Below are positions 15,301 to 24,128 of a DNA stretch of 64,000 bases, piece after piece. The notes under the pieces are model-generated. The model saw nothing but the letters and a program-made list of their open reading frames with translations, did no database searches and was not told the DNA's origin. A program made the translations under genes and the position numbers. This DNA is from Pelodera strongyloides (taxonomy: Eukaryota > Nematoda > Chromadorea > Rhabditida > Rhabditidae). Each line of letters opens with the position of its first letter. The stretch's first letter is position 1. Location: assembly GCA_036852015.1 (NCBI GenBank), contig JAANDG010000508.1, positions 1-64,000 on the forward strand. Reading direction: 5' to 3'.

Positions 15301-18300
15301 TGCAATATGCTTAAGTATTTGTTGTAGTATTTTTAAATAGAAGTTTGTGGTGAATACTTGTAATGTAAACGCGGGCTTTTGTTTATCTAATTTTATATTT
15401 GCTCGTGTACCTATTGTAAGTGATATTCTATTAAGTGAACGGCATGCATGGATGCAATCAATGCAGACGGAGACACATTTCGACAAGTGATGCAGTCATC
15501 ATGAGTTGCTGCATCGAGGAGCAACTTGCAGACGAGTAAGTAGACATATATATTTTTTATTACATTTATATCTGTAAAATACAGGAGCATTATAACATTT
15601 ACGGGCTTTATCTACTCTGCGTATATCAAGCAGAATTGTATTAAGAAAATGTTCAAATAGAAACGTAAATTTCACCGCCTAGTCTGAGAACAGCACTCTC
15701 TATTTCTTTCTCACCCGTCTGATTATAGCAAATGTGTTGTCGAAGGACTTGTTAACATATAGCGTGTTAATCACCACTTCCGAATGAGCGTGAACTCTAA
15801 ACCTATTTCTGAGTGTTCGCTTGTTTCTGAGTATATTGTATTCATTTTAGGATTTGCCTTTCGATTTCGATGCCCTCCTCCTACTCTCTGGTTACGCTCG
15901 GCGACAGGCAGAGGTATTTCAGGTTAATTTATGTTTTATTTGCCGTACTTACTGAATCCGTCAATTGTTAGCTCTCTCAAGCAACATAAACTGTTTTTAA
16001 TGTCACTTTGTCACGGCGCCGAACATATCATATCGAACAATCGAACGCTGTTGTTTTTATAAATTTTCCTGATTCTGCGCTTACCTAGTAAACATGGATG
16101 TAATAGAATGCGCAGCGCACGACAGTTGCGAGTGCCATTTAGCGATTCTCTATGCAACAATGCAACTAAAAACTGTGCGTTTGTAGGTGATGTGATGACG
16201 AATCGGTTCCACGGCGACACACTGCCCAACCAAAAGAAAAGCCCGCTGTTCGGTGTGAGGATCAAGATCAGCGGATCATGGTAAATTATAAGAACACGTT
16301 ATTGTTTTCTTTGCAGCCTTTTTTCGTAGGCCATATAAACTTGTGAGGTGGCTGAGTGCTTATTTACTAATTAACTACTTGCTCTTCTTTTCGATGCAAG
16401 GAGCATCGCGCAGGTCTAGCACTATTTGAGCTGAGCGCAGTGCGTGGAAACGCTCTTTTAATTAACCAAAGCGCTCAGTTTTGTGTTTACTAATTAAATA
16501 GACTATACTTGGGTCACTTTGGTGCTTACTGGGGATGCACAGTTCTCCGATACAGTATTTGCTATATTACACAACTTTTTTTCCAGGTACGCCACAGGGA
16601 TACAGGACTTGGAGAAGAGCACAATATAAGGATAGTTGCTTGCAAGTCTAGTTTAAATTGCACAAGCCGTTAATCGTGCGTTTGACTAGTCTATTACCTC
16701 ACGGTCTCTCTTTCTTAAAAAAATCACAATTTCTACTATGTCCTAAGCTAAGCACGGCCACTTTCCAGTGTTATGATATTTCTCTTGCAAATTTATTATG
16801 CGTCCAACCTAGCACTGTTTTCCAAATTTTAATGATGTTTTCCTTATCCTTAGATTGTTTTGCTTTGTTTCCACATTCATAACTGGCCCTGTTTGTGTGA
16901 TTCCAATAAATTTTTTTATGAATTGAATTATCGTGTGTGTGCAGTTCTCTCAATGGTGTAGTGGTTATTTTTTCGCTTGTTGTGGAGTGGGAGTGGTCAT
17001 TCCCTGGTACTAAAATGCTCATGGAATGTTAGGAGATTTTGGAGGAGGATTCGAGTTTTTTTGCTTCCCCGAAACACTGCAGTGTCATTCTCACGCCCAC
17101 TCATTTAGCTGAGTTGTTAGCCCGCTTGCGTACTACTAATTATAAGGCCATTAAGCTTTATAATAATAATAAAAATACTTATATTTTCACAATTCTAATT
17201 CGATCATTCTAGTTTGTTGTTGGTCTTGATTCTTGTTTGTGTCTGGCTATTCGCCATAAATACCAGCTGTTTGGCTAATTGCCACAATTGTTCTGCGCGG
17301 GACTGGTAAACACAGGCTACGGTAGGCCAGTTGTTTTATTAATTCGAGGTAGTTTAGCCTTTGAGCGTGCTCCTGCCTCGGGGAGCAAAGGAAATTTGCT
17401 GCAATTTTCGCATTTTGACCGTCATACGTTATACTATCAATAGAAATTATAAAAAAAGGTGCAATTCGAGGTGAACCTATCCCTTTAAACATTTACACGT
17501 CTACAACGTCACTTATGATTGGGGAAACGTACAAAATGAGTCTGGATCTTCATATGGTACCATGCAAATTTGCCATTGACGGTGCTTATGTAGAGCATAT
17601 TGCTACCCCTATGATAAGCTAGCATAGCTCAACCGGTAGAGCGTTGGACTGTGAATCGAGAGGTTGTGTGCTGCTGTGGGTTCGAATCTCGCCAGCGACA
17701 AAGATTTTGTATGCTCTTTCGATCGAAGAATTTTCTTTATGAAGGGATATCGTTGTGCACATAAAAACAAACCCGTGACAAACTCTTCTCCTTTATATTA
17801 CCAAATATGATGATAGAACATAGAACCTTATCCGTTATCCGCGTACGCGTCCGCTACTGAATTTTTATGAACTAAAAATGGTAAAAAAAATCATGATCAG
17901 CTAGAGGGCTGGCAGTGTGGTGTGCACTTCACAACTGGGAACCGTGATCAAAAATATATCAAGCTCCGCGAAAGCTTCATCCGCGCGGACCATATATGGA
18001 AAACAGTAAAATGATGACGTCATCAAAAATCAAAATTGGCCGAATCGTTCCGTTCTAAGTTTTAACGTATTCAGTAGGAAGAGACAAGCTTCACGATGAT
18101 ACTCATGCTTTCCGGTTCCGCATCTGGACCGAGATATAAAACTTTCTCCGACGCTCTCATTTTTCCATGCTATTTTCACGTCGTCTATGATCATCGTTCC
18201 GTTCCAAGTGCTAACGTATTCAGAATGAAGAGATAAGTTCAGAAATAAGGTTCATCTTTCAAGGTCTGCATGGCTTCAGAAGCGGCGACGTCAAAATCAA

Positions 18301-18505
18301 GTTGACGTGCAAACAGCTTTACAGGTCCACTGATCGTGGAGTGGTAATCCCGAAATAAAACTCCTTGCGCATGTGATATAAATTAATAAAAATGTACAGA
18401 TTTCCAAGGACTAAATAATAAGATTCAGAGATAGACTATAATAATTGAACTTTGAACTTTGCAAGTAATAATCGCAAAAAACAGTAACCGACGGCCGACG
18501 GCTTA

Positions 18506-18586
<81 letters not shown>

Positions 18587-19604
18587 ATAATAATAATAAT
18601 ATAATAATAATAATAATAATAATACTAATAAGAATCCTAATAATCAATCCTCCTTATAATAATAATATCATCCTATATATAATAATCCTACTCCTCCTCC
18701 TCATAATCCCTACTAATACTCATAATCCTACTCCTCCTCATCCTCCTCCTAATCCCTCCTCCTCATCCTCATCTCCTCCATCCTCCTCCTCATCCTCCTC
18801 CTCCCATCCTCCTCTATCCTCTCTCCTCCTCCTCCTCCTCATACTCCTCCCTCCTCCCTCCTTCTCCGTTCGCGCGTCGCATTCTGGAGGACGCGAGTCT
18901 ATCTCCTGCAGTATCTTCACTATTGGATGTCCTTCTCTACCTCGAACAGAGACGAGGACTGACGCTTGCCGAAGAACTTCATGTAAATATTTCGTAATTA
19001 TGCTATCAGCTTCGTAAAACATCTCTTTTCTGTATTGTTCAGATTCTAGTTCTTTATAGTATCATTGTTTACAGCGTGAAGGCAAATCATTATCAACCTC
19101 TGACGTCTTGTTGTTGACGAAATGGTGTTCCACATGGAAAGTGGTGGGCATTTCTTACAGCTTTTATTTTAGCCATAAATAAAAAACTAATAATAATGCG
19201 TTGATTACGATAAACAAACCATGCGAACACGAGAGGTGATTGTTTGTTTGTTTTTCAGAAATCTGCCCTGGAAGAACTGATTATACAGTCAGCCGCCCTC
19301 AAACTCGATTCCAAGTCGAAGATCGCTGCTTATGAAGTCCTCGTTGTTTTGTATGGTGAGTATCAAGTAGTATTTTTGCATGTGCAATACGTTACATTGA
19401 ATGTATTTTCTGCATTTTCTATAGGGATTACAAAGTTCAGGTAAAGAATCGAACTGGACATGCTTGGAGAACATCCTGCAAAGGCTGGCACTCGAACCTG
19501 GGGGAATGGACATGTCGACGGTGGCTCTGAAAGCCAGACACTTTTACCGCTGCGCTAACATCACTGCCCCTAATGTTTTGTCGAAATTGTTGGATTACAA
19601 TTAG
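343..19604 (+). CDS. Helical-repeat (PPR-like) protein, 3' part of gene
   Basis: Eight exons: 343-447, 530-663, 802-874, 2191-2295, 13786-13910, 18912-18982, 19259-19355 and 19441-19604 (stop TAG 19602-19604). Every junction keeps phase, giving 290 residues; the gene starts upstream of the window, because the first exon has an acceptor and enters in phase 2. The protein is all amphipathic helices in roughly 35-residue blocks, for example [16 protein letters not shown] and [16 protein letters not shown], which resemble pentatricopeptide-type helical hairpins. An LRPPRC-like mitochondrial RNA-binding protein is a guess, not a firm assignment. Introns 4 (11.5 kb) and 5 (5.0 kb) are filled with transposons, and intron 4 also holds an antisense PP1-like gene. 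The acceptor of exon 6 follows a long (TCC)n tract. I am sure it is coding and unsure of function. Confidence 0.8.
1095..2077. mobile_element. Inverted-repeat element hosting a SINE-like copy
   Basis: Inverted repeats of about 90 bp begin ACCCAAAAAATGTGTTTC at 1095 and end with their complement near 2077. Between them lies a complete SINE-like copy (about 1442-1964), so roughly half the length is a later insertion. The interior has no coding signal. The element sits in intron 3 of the PPR-like gene. Confidence 0.7.
1442..1964 (+). mobile_element. SINE-like element S1 with internal tRNA-like segment
   Basis: Starts CCAGCCGG, followed by a hairpin-forming GGCCTTCGGCCGATTGTT and CCCTATTT; the middle to 3' third holds a tRNA-like sequence (about 1806-1880) with A box TAGCTCAACAGGTAGAGC and B box GGTTCGAATCC; the 3' end is AACTCTTCTCCTTTATAT. 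The same order recurs on the minus strand at 10121-10697 and at 14788-17794. No protein is encoded. Confidence 0.7.
2800..5076 (-). CDS. PP1-like serine/threonine protein phosphatase catalytic core
   Basis: Ten exons on the minus strand, 5' to 3': 5015-5076, 4627-4722, 4456-4531, 4095-4203, 3886-4012, 3683-3797, 3456-3558, 3271-3352, 2944-3073 and 2800-2859 (stop TAA 2800-2802). All phases agree, giving 319 residues. The metallophosphatase signatures appear in order: FGDLHGQ, GDYVDRG, LRGNHE, CAHGGIS, the IRRPTD segment, LIVRAHQ, and FSAPYYCGE, so the metal-binding and catalytic residues are intact. This is the PPP family enzyme that hydrolyses phosphoserine and phosphothreonine. It is divergent from canonical PP1 (YYCGE rather than NYCGE; a charged Lys/Glu-rich tail after the core). 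The N-terminal 35-40 residues expected for PP1 must lie on further 5' exons. The exon ending at 3456 has a probable GC donor. The gene lies wholly inside intron 4 of the PPR-like gene on the opposite strand. Confidence 0.9.
5648..5995. mobile_element. MITE with GGGGGTTTCCATG ends
   Basis: About 348 bp with inverted ends GGGGGTTTCCATGTATGCGA. A second copy, with the same internal ACCCGTGCTATTTG repeats, lies at about 29250-29560 in intron 4 of the PLEKHD1-like gene. Both contain the words GACATGGTCCTG and GGACCATGTCATTTACAT facing each other. Confidence 0.7.
6130..6301. mobile_element. Family A TTAA palindrome, copy 1
   Basis: A near-perfect 172 bp palindrome with TTAAAGCGAAATGCCAGC at both ends and the loop near GTGGACGATCG. 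Other copies: 6629-6799 and 60073-60243. Confidence 0.85.
6495..6880. mobile_element. Inverted-repeat element split by family A copy 2
   Basis: Outer arms of about 70 bp (AAGAGTGTTGAAAAAAACTG at 6500; complement to about 6868) flank a family A palindrome at 6629-6799 that starts and ends TTAA. This is a nested insertion at a TTAA site. Confidence 0.75.
7059..7584 (-). CDS. Possible 5' exons of the PP1-like gene
   Basis: Two open stretches on the minus strand upstream of the phosphatase core. One starts with ATG at 7584 and reads [15 protein letters not shown] into a Lys/Glu-rich segment, ending near a possible donor at about 7456 just before a TTAA palindrome (7331-7454). The second, about 7262-7059, reads [17 protein letters not shown] and ends in a basic segment near a GT at about 7085. 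Both could be an N-terminal extension, but the splice junction to the exon at 5076 could not be phased and the usual PP1 N-terminal helix was not found between them. Treat as tentative. Confidence 0.25.
7331..7454. mobile_element. Family G TTAA palindrome
   Basis: A 124 bp imperfect palindrome beginning TTAAAGCAGTA and ending TACTGCTTTAA. It abuts the possible 5' exon of the PP1-like gene. Confidence 0.75.
8017..8200. mobile_element. Family B TTAA palindrome, copy 1
   Basis: A 184 bp element with ends TTAAAGCGAAATACCAG and its complement; the arms contain TTTTTGAAACGCATCG. Copy 2 is at 60240-60422. It shares the first 12 terminal bases with family A, but the interior differs. Confidence 0.8.
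8230..9169. repeat. GC-rich word island 1 (GCGGGAAAGTCTG) in a fold-back element
   Basis: At least 15 copies of a word around GCGGGAAAGTCTG occur in both orientations at 8245-8400 and 8765-9070, in an AT-rich neighbourhood. A 30 bp exact inverted repeat (starting TGTAGAACACATCACATAAC at 8555 and ending 9169) brackets the second cluster. A tRNA-Leu/Ser-like sequence lies at about 8612-8675 on the minus strand. Open frames on both strands follow the repeat period and are not genes. Confidence 0.7.
8612..8675 (-). tRNA. tRNA-Leu/Ser-like pseudogene
   Basis: The minus strand reads TATGGCTGAGTGGTTGAAGG (A box) and GGTTCAATTCC (B box) in tRNA spacing, but the acceptor stem does not pair well and the variable arm is short. 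It lies inside the fold-back island element, so it is probably a mobile tRNA-derived piece rather than a working tRNA gene. Confidence 0.45.
9168..10105 (-). mobile_element. Mariner-like element copy 1, decayed
   Basis: A 938 bp element with inverted ends CAGGGTGGTCCAATAG and TA on both sides. Fragments of mariner transposase read on the minus strand: a block like [18 protein letters not shown] (the VMVWGGVSS region) and, about 9340-9500, [20 protein letters not shown] (the PLDFCIW region carrying the last Asp). Frames are broken, so it is inactive. It was inserted at the tip of the GC-rich fold-back element 8555-9169. Confidence 0.85.
10121..10697 (-). mobile_element. SINE-like element S2
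   Basis: Minus-strand copy of the S1 family. The 3' tail (TATATAAAGGAGAAGAGTTT on the + strand) is at 10121, the tRNA-like body at about 10232-10308, and the CGGCCGATTGTT head near 10660-10697. It starts about 16 bases after the end of mariner copy 1. Confidence 0.65.
11090..12125. repeat. GC-rich word islands 2 (GGCGTTTTCACGGCG and AGGGCATGCCCT)
   Basis: Variants of GGCGTTTTCACGGCG or its complement recur at 11105-11190 and 11998-12125. Palindromic AGGGCATGCCCT-type words recur at 11395-11410, 11485-11510, 11803-11820 and 11876-11895. The tRNA-like sequences lie between them. No coding signal. Confidence 0.6.
11261..11345 (-). tRNA. tRNA-Ser/Leu-like pseudogene
   Basis: The minus strand carries TATGGCCGAGTGGTCTAATC and GCAGGTTCGATTCCTG, the two pol III promoter boxes of a class II tRNA. 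Stem pairing is partial. A second, weaker copy lies at about 11622-11690 (GTTCGATTCCTG on the minus strand). Both sit next to GC-rich word islands at 11395-12125. Confidence 0.4.
12317..13249 (+). mobile_element. Mariner-like element copy 2, decayed
   Basis: A 933 bp element with the same terminal repeats and TA target sites as the copy at 9168-10105, in the opposite orientation. Transposase remnants read on the + strand ([16 protein letters not shown] and [15 protein letters not shown] near 12940-13060). Both copies lie in intron 4 of the PPR-like gene, about 2.2 kb apart, and have diverged by scattered substitutions and small indels. Confidence 0.85.
13911..14055. repeat. (AAT)n-rich microsatellite
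   Basis: Irregular AATAATAGT repeats starting directly after the donor of PPR-like exon 5. Confidence 0.9.
14091..14787. repeat. 395 bp tandem duplication, second copy interrupted
   Basis: A unit starting AAACCGCCTCCCGCGTTGG occurs at 14091 and 14486. The last part of the unit (about 14384-14460, TATGATGATAGAACATAG) reappears only at 17800-17876 because the SINE-like element S3 with its nested insert split the second copy. Confidence 0.85.
14846..17488. mobile_element. Family D TTAA element, long form with internal gene-like sequence
   Basis: TTAA occurs at both outer ends, next to AGGGATAGGTTCA on the left and its complement TGAACCTATCCCT on the right. The inverted arms are about 165-180 bp (14846-15020 and about 17311-17488). 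It inserted at the TTAA of the S3 element. A shorter relative with the same arms but only a small loop lies at about 53817-54343. The 2.3 kb interior contains a possible spliced gene (15444-16629) and a degenerate tRNA-like segment near 16949-17060. TTAA targets are known for piggyBac elements, but the terminal bases here do not match the usual piggyBac CCC start. Confidence 0.65.
15444..16629 (+). other. Putative four-exon gene inside a nested TTAA element
   Basis: A phase-consistent model: 15444-15535, 15851-15913, 16089-16280 and 16587-16629 (stop TAA), predicting 129 residues. The N-terminus contains several cysteines ([19 protein letters not shown]); the longest exon reads [20 protein letters not shown]. 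No transposase or other family motif is recognised. The whole model sits between the inverted ends of a TTAA element (14846-17488), itself inside a SINE-like copy, so it cannot be ancestral sequence of the surrounding PPR-like gene. It might be cargo, an element-encoded protein, or chance: alternative frames in exons 2 and 3 are also partly open, which lowers confidence. Confidence 0.3.
18508..18850. repeat. (AAT)n then (TCC)n microsatellites
   Basis: AAT repeats at 18508-18630 grade into TCC/CTC repeats at about 18680-18860. The pyrimidine tract lies just upstream of PPR-like exon 6. The long Glu-rich open frame on the other strand is the repeat read backwards. Confidence 0.9.
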
Positions 19605-19659
19605 AGATGTAATATATATAAAAAAAACAGTTTTTCACCTCGCGACGTGTAATAAATTT

Positions 19660-19670
19660 TATTATTATTA

Positions 19671-19703
<33 letters not shown>

Positions 19704-19737
19704 TATTATATTATTATTATTATTATTATTATTATTC

Positions 19738-19811
<74 letters not shown>

Positions 19812-19815
19812 TTTT
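19660..19815. repeat. (ATT)n microsatellite
   Basis: About 150 bp of ATT repeats starting about 55 bases after the PPR-like stop codon, so within the probable 3' UTR or just beyond it. Confidence 0.9.
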
Positions 19816-20427
19816 TTGAACATCAATTGTTTTCAATCAAGTTGCGAAAGCATAGATACATCAATAATCACATTAGCTAGCCTTCTTCTATAGACGAGTT
19901 CTGTCAGTCATTCTGTCACGTTTCAGATTTATGAGAACTAGAGCAAAAAATAAGAAACTGTTATTTTTTGTTAATCGATATCAGTCCTTCGAAGGCCTGC
20001 ACAAGCACAGTAGTGAGCCTTGGCAAAGTGCCAAAAAATCAAACTTGAGCACGACATCCAGAACCTCCATATGTGGGGAGCAAATAAATCAGTGACAAAC
20101 GAGTTTGTGAAAAAAATCCATATCGATCGATATTAACGGAGATATTAAGGTCACAAAGTCACGTGACTACCCCAAAATATAAAATTTAACAAAAAATGAA
20201 AATTGAGATATCAATATGAGACTCTGGAGTCGAAGACAGATGAATCCGTGAAAAATATGCATTCAGAATAATTCAATGACGTAATTAATCGATAAAATAA
20301 AATAAATGTTCTAAAAGTGGACTTTGACCCCAAAAGTTAAAGTTGAAGCATCCGACGTGAGACTGTGTTGTGGTCGTCTTCGAGACATCTCCAATATAAA
20401 TCAATAGTCAGAGTCGTTCTATGACTC

Positions 20428-22565
20428 ATGGATTCAGAATTTTCGAAGTCAAATACAAGTCGACGTGCAAAGTTCACCGTAGGTCAAAAGTAACGATGCA
20501 AATCGATTCCAATGCTGACGCGAAGCCTGCATCAGATACAAATTCTCGATCGCGCTTCTGTTTCAGAATCTATGACGTCAAAAACAAGTCGACGTGCAAA
20601 GTTCACCGTAGATCAAAAGTAACGATGCAAATCGACTCCAATGCTGAAGCGAAACGTGCGTCAGAGACACATTCTCGATAGCGCTTCTGATTCAGAATCT
20701 ATGAGATCAAAAGCAAGTCGACGTCAAAGTTCACCGTAGTTCAAAAGTAAGGATGCAAATAAACTCCATTGCTAAAGCGAAGTATGAGACACATACAGTG
20801 CGTCGCATAAGTATGTAGGCACCCCCAAATTTAACGATAAATATTTTGGACCAAAATTTTTTGAACAAATTTTAACACCACTAAAATCGACCATGGCGAA
20901 AAACCCGAGGACATGAAATTAGAAAAAAATTCGACATTTTCAGTATTTTACGACATTAAACCCGAAAAAAGCTGTTTCAAAAGTTTGTAGGCACTTCAGT
21001 AAAAAAAATTTTTATTAAAAAAAACCAAAAATTTGAATGACAATATTCATTTAATAATCGGTGTGACCACCGTTATTCTTGGTGATGGAAAATCCGTTCG
21101 GCAGGGAGTTGGCCGGTTCTTGAGCAACTGAGCGTCCAGCCGTTCCACGCTTGGAGAATTGCGGCTTTAAGGGTGGCAACTGTGTCGTAGGTATGATTAT
21201 TAGCGTAATTTTCCGTACCAACAATCCCCAAAGATTCTCTATGGGACTGGCATCTGGGGAGCAAGCAGGCCAGTCCATACGTTAATCTGGTGCTGTTGAA
21301 AGAATGCTTGGTGGATCTGCGCATTATCTTGCTGGAGTTGCATTCCTGCCCTGCTGGACTCTGCATAAACGGTAGCAAATTCTTCTGGAGCACTGTCTGA
21401 TAATCCAAGGAGTTCATTCGAGTGGTAATAAACTCCAATGCCAGAACGCCATCATGATGAAACGCGGCCCAAACCATTACTGTGCCACCCCCAAAGTTCC
21501 TTTTCTGAAAGAAGAGCGGCTCCTTCCTGAGATCTCTCCAGTAGTGGTGATTTCCATCGGGACAATCCAAATTAAACTTCTTTTCATCGCTGAAGATCAC
21601 CTAAAGCAGGAATAGAGCGGGTTATAAAAAATTAACGAGAAACAAAAAATAAAATAAGCGATAAACAAGAATTACCTTAGACCAATTCGTTGTCATGTTG
21701 TTCTGACAGAAACCGTGACGAGCGACTTTGTGAGCAGCCGTGATGCGAGGAGCTGGTTTCATTTTTGAACTCACTAGGTGAGGACGGCGTCTAATGGCCC
21801 GCCAAACAGTTCTCTTAGATGCAGTAGTTCCCTGATCAGATCGAAGTTCGTTGACTGACTTCGACGCATTAGAGGCAAGACGTCCTAACAGGCGATATTC
21901 CTGAGCAGTGAATAAACGAGGACGACCAGTCCTCTTTTTAGAGCCATAGGAATTGGGGTCTTTCAGGAATTTGTCGACCACACCAGGAGACTGATGAATT
22001 TGAGCCGCAATGGCCCGATTGCTAAGACCAGCTTGATGCAGGGCCTCAATCTGGACGCATTCGTTGTTTGAGAGATGCTTACCACTTGACAATGGCTCAC
22101 ATTATCACTAATACCCATGACAATTGCAATTTATTCATTTCAGAACAATTATAACAAAATAAATTAATAATACAATTAACTAAAGTGGGTGCCTACAAAC
22201 TTTTGAAACAGCTGTTTTTCGGTTTTAATGTCGTAAAATACTGAAAATGTCGATTTTTTTCTAATTTTCATTGTCCTCGGGTTTTTCGCCATGGTCGATT
22301 TAGTGGTGTTAAAATTTGTTCAAAAAATTTTTGTCCAAAATATTTATCGTTAAATTTGGGGGTGCCTACATACTTATGCGACGCACTGTATGGTCGATCG
22401 CTCTTCTACTTCAGAATCTATGACGTCAAAAATAAGTCGACGTGCAAACTTCACCGTAGCTCAAATACAAATGTGCGTATCAATTTCAATGCGGAGGAGA
22501 AGCTCGAATCAAAGACAGATTGTCGATCATGTTTCTGCGGCAGAATCTATGACGACGAAAACAAA
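20428..22565. repeat. ~130 bp satellite interrupted by the Tc1 element
   Basis: Units with TTCAGAATCTATGACGTCAA and AAGTCGACGTGCAAA occur at about 20430, 20561, 20690, 22409 and 22541 (partial). Related diverged words (GACGTCAAAATCAAGTTGAC) occur at 18285-18330, on the other side of the last PPR-like exons. Confidence 0.75.
20796..22388 (-). mobile_element. Tc1-family transposon, decayed
   Basis: A 1593 bp element bounded by inverted repeats of about 200 bp starting CAGTGCGTCGCATAAG, flanked on both sides by the target dinucleotide TA. The transposase reads on the minus strand from ATG 22092: an N-terminal helix-turn-helix (GLSNRAIAAQIHQSPGVV), a GRPRLF AT-hook-like motif, then WSK spliced across a short GT-AG intron (about 21603-21674) to VIFSDEKKFNLD with the first catalytic Asp. 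The second Asp (QQDNAQIH) and the third acidic residue (PDASPIENLWG) lie in shifted frames, so at least two frameshifts inactivate it. It interrupts a roughly 130 bp satellite. Confidence 0.92.
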
Positions 22566-23650
22566 CACCCCCGGATTTTTTATAAATTTGGGTTTTAAGG
22601 CCATAATTTTGAATCAATATTTTTTGGGGCTGAATCTCTAACTAACTGAGAAGAAAGAATGGACTTTTTTGGTCTAAGAAAAAATGGGGGTGGAAAGCGA
22701 AAAAATGGGTCGGATGAAACCCAAACTATGTCAGCGCTATGGCGGTAACAAAGGATATGTCAGCGCCATGGCGCTAACAAAGGATATATAAAAAAATTTA
22801 TCGCCTTGCGATGTACGATTCCTTATGTGTACGTAATAAATTAATAATAATTATTATAATTATAGTTTATTACACCACAAAGGTGCGCACAAACATACAT
22901 AATTAAGACAATAAATACAGTTAAGACAGAAAAACGGTAATAAGGGACCGAAGGTACATGTGTAAAGGTAAGGGGAAATGCTGGCGCATCGAACAAAGGT
23001 AGTTAGCCGAGCACTGTAAACCCGGCAGCTGGACAGTATCTATCACACATAAGCGTGCACAGACCCAGGGTTACGTCAGTGACTAAATTCACCGAGCGAC
23101 CTGGGCGCAATACTTGCATTTATCACTGTGACACGTGTGAAAGTGAATTGACTGTGCGATCCAATTTGCTACGCAATGGGTTTAACTGGCATAGGCATTT
23201 CAGTGGAGGTGTGTTCGCCCAGAAGCAATCCATTACACGAAATATATTCATCCGTTACACGAAATATATTCTTACAACGTCATCAAACAGTGACACGTCA
23301 AACAACGTTTCACCTTATTTTAGGCGTGGAAGTGAACCACAAATTCACACATACTCCTGGTTATGCAAATTATCTTTCATATAAACGTGAGCACCCCGCA
23401 AAATAACGTTATTTATTACCAACCGCGTCGCTTTGAGAATAGCATCACTTGTCTCTCTCTTCTCACTACAATATGACGTTTCACTCGCAAGCGTGTATTG
23501 TAAGTTTTATATTTTTGGTAGTGGGGTTTCCAAGCATGCCAAAAACGTGTGTTTCTGTCAAAACTACCGTGTTTTGGAGCCAAACGTAAATATTTAATAT
23601 GAGAAATTATAAATATATTCTTGTGCAGTTCTAAAATAAGGTGAGCATGC

Positions 23651-24066
23651 TTAAAGGAGGAGGCTCACGAGAATGAAGTGCTCAAATATTTTCCTTTTAT
23701 CGAAAGATTATGGTATTAAATTCCGAACGACATGCTTTACAAAGCAAAAGCTTTTAACTGGAAGGAGTAAATCAATATAAAACTATGAATTCTATCAAAA
23801 TTTTCGATCGTAGTAAATAGTTGATTTCCATAGTGGGCATGCAAATTTTGCGCAGGCTTGCAAAATGACGTAAATTTGCATGTTTAGCTTTGAAATCTAT
23901 CTTGCATACGATAGATTATTTTATTTGACTTCGAGTTCTTTAGATTAATTAATTCCTCCAAACTAAAGCGCTGAGCCTCATAATGCTCGTTTTTTGGAAG
24001 ATCAACCCATCATCCTTCGATAAAAGGAAACTATTTGAGCACTTCATTCTCGTGAGCTTCCTCCTT
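23651..24066. mobile_element. Family F TTAA element, copy 1
   Basis: Starts TTAAAGGAGGAGGCTCACGA and ends with TCGTGAGCTTCCTCCTTTGA; arms of about 60 bp. A central palindrome around 23836-23895 (ATGCAAATTTTGCGC against GTAAATTTGCAT) may be a nested element. A short second copy is at 42016-42125. Confidence 0.7.
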
Positions 24067-24128
24067 TGAGCTTCAGCTTTTACTTTTAGGTGTTCTTTGA
24101 TTTTACGTGGTTATTGATGCAATGCACT

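Larger units (their letters stand above)
14788..17794 (+). mobile_element. SINE-like element S3, split by a TTAA element
   Basis: The head starts CCAGCCGTTCG at 14788 and the tail ends CTCCTTTAT at about 17794; the 9-base target ATTACCAAA lies on both sides (ending 14787 and starting 17795). At the CCCTATTTAA that is intact in S1, this copy carries a 2.6 kb insertion (14846-17488). The tRNA-like part is 17624-17698, with an anticodon-loop sequence ACTGTGAATC like tRNA-His (GTG). Without the insertion it is about 365 bp. Confidence 0.75.

Noticed and set aside
15851..15913. Exon-like sequence reading [18 protein letters not shown], which looks PPR-like and might belong to the surrounding PPR-like gene
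   Set aside because: It sits within the SINE-like insertion bounded by ATTACCAAA duplications, and exon 5 already joins exon 6 in phase, so it cannot be ancestral to that gene.
18738..19022. Minus-strand Glu/Arg-rich open frame
   Set aside because: It is the (TCC)n repeat plus the antisense of PPR-like exon 6.
19479..19560. A tRNA-like stretch on the minus strand (ctggcactcgaacctggggg)
   Set aside because: It lies inside PPR-like exon 8, which is in frame from the acceptor at 19440 to a stop at 19602; the B-box resemblance is chance.
19573..19893. Open frame rich in Tyr, Ile and Leu
   Set aside because: It is the (ATT)n microsatellite translated.
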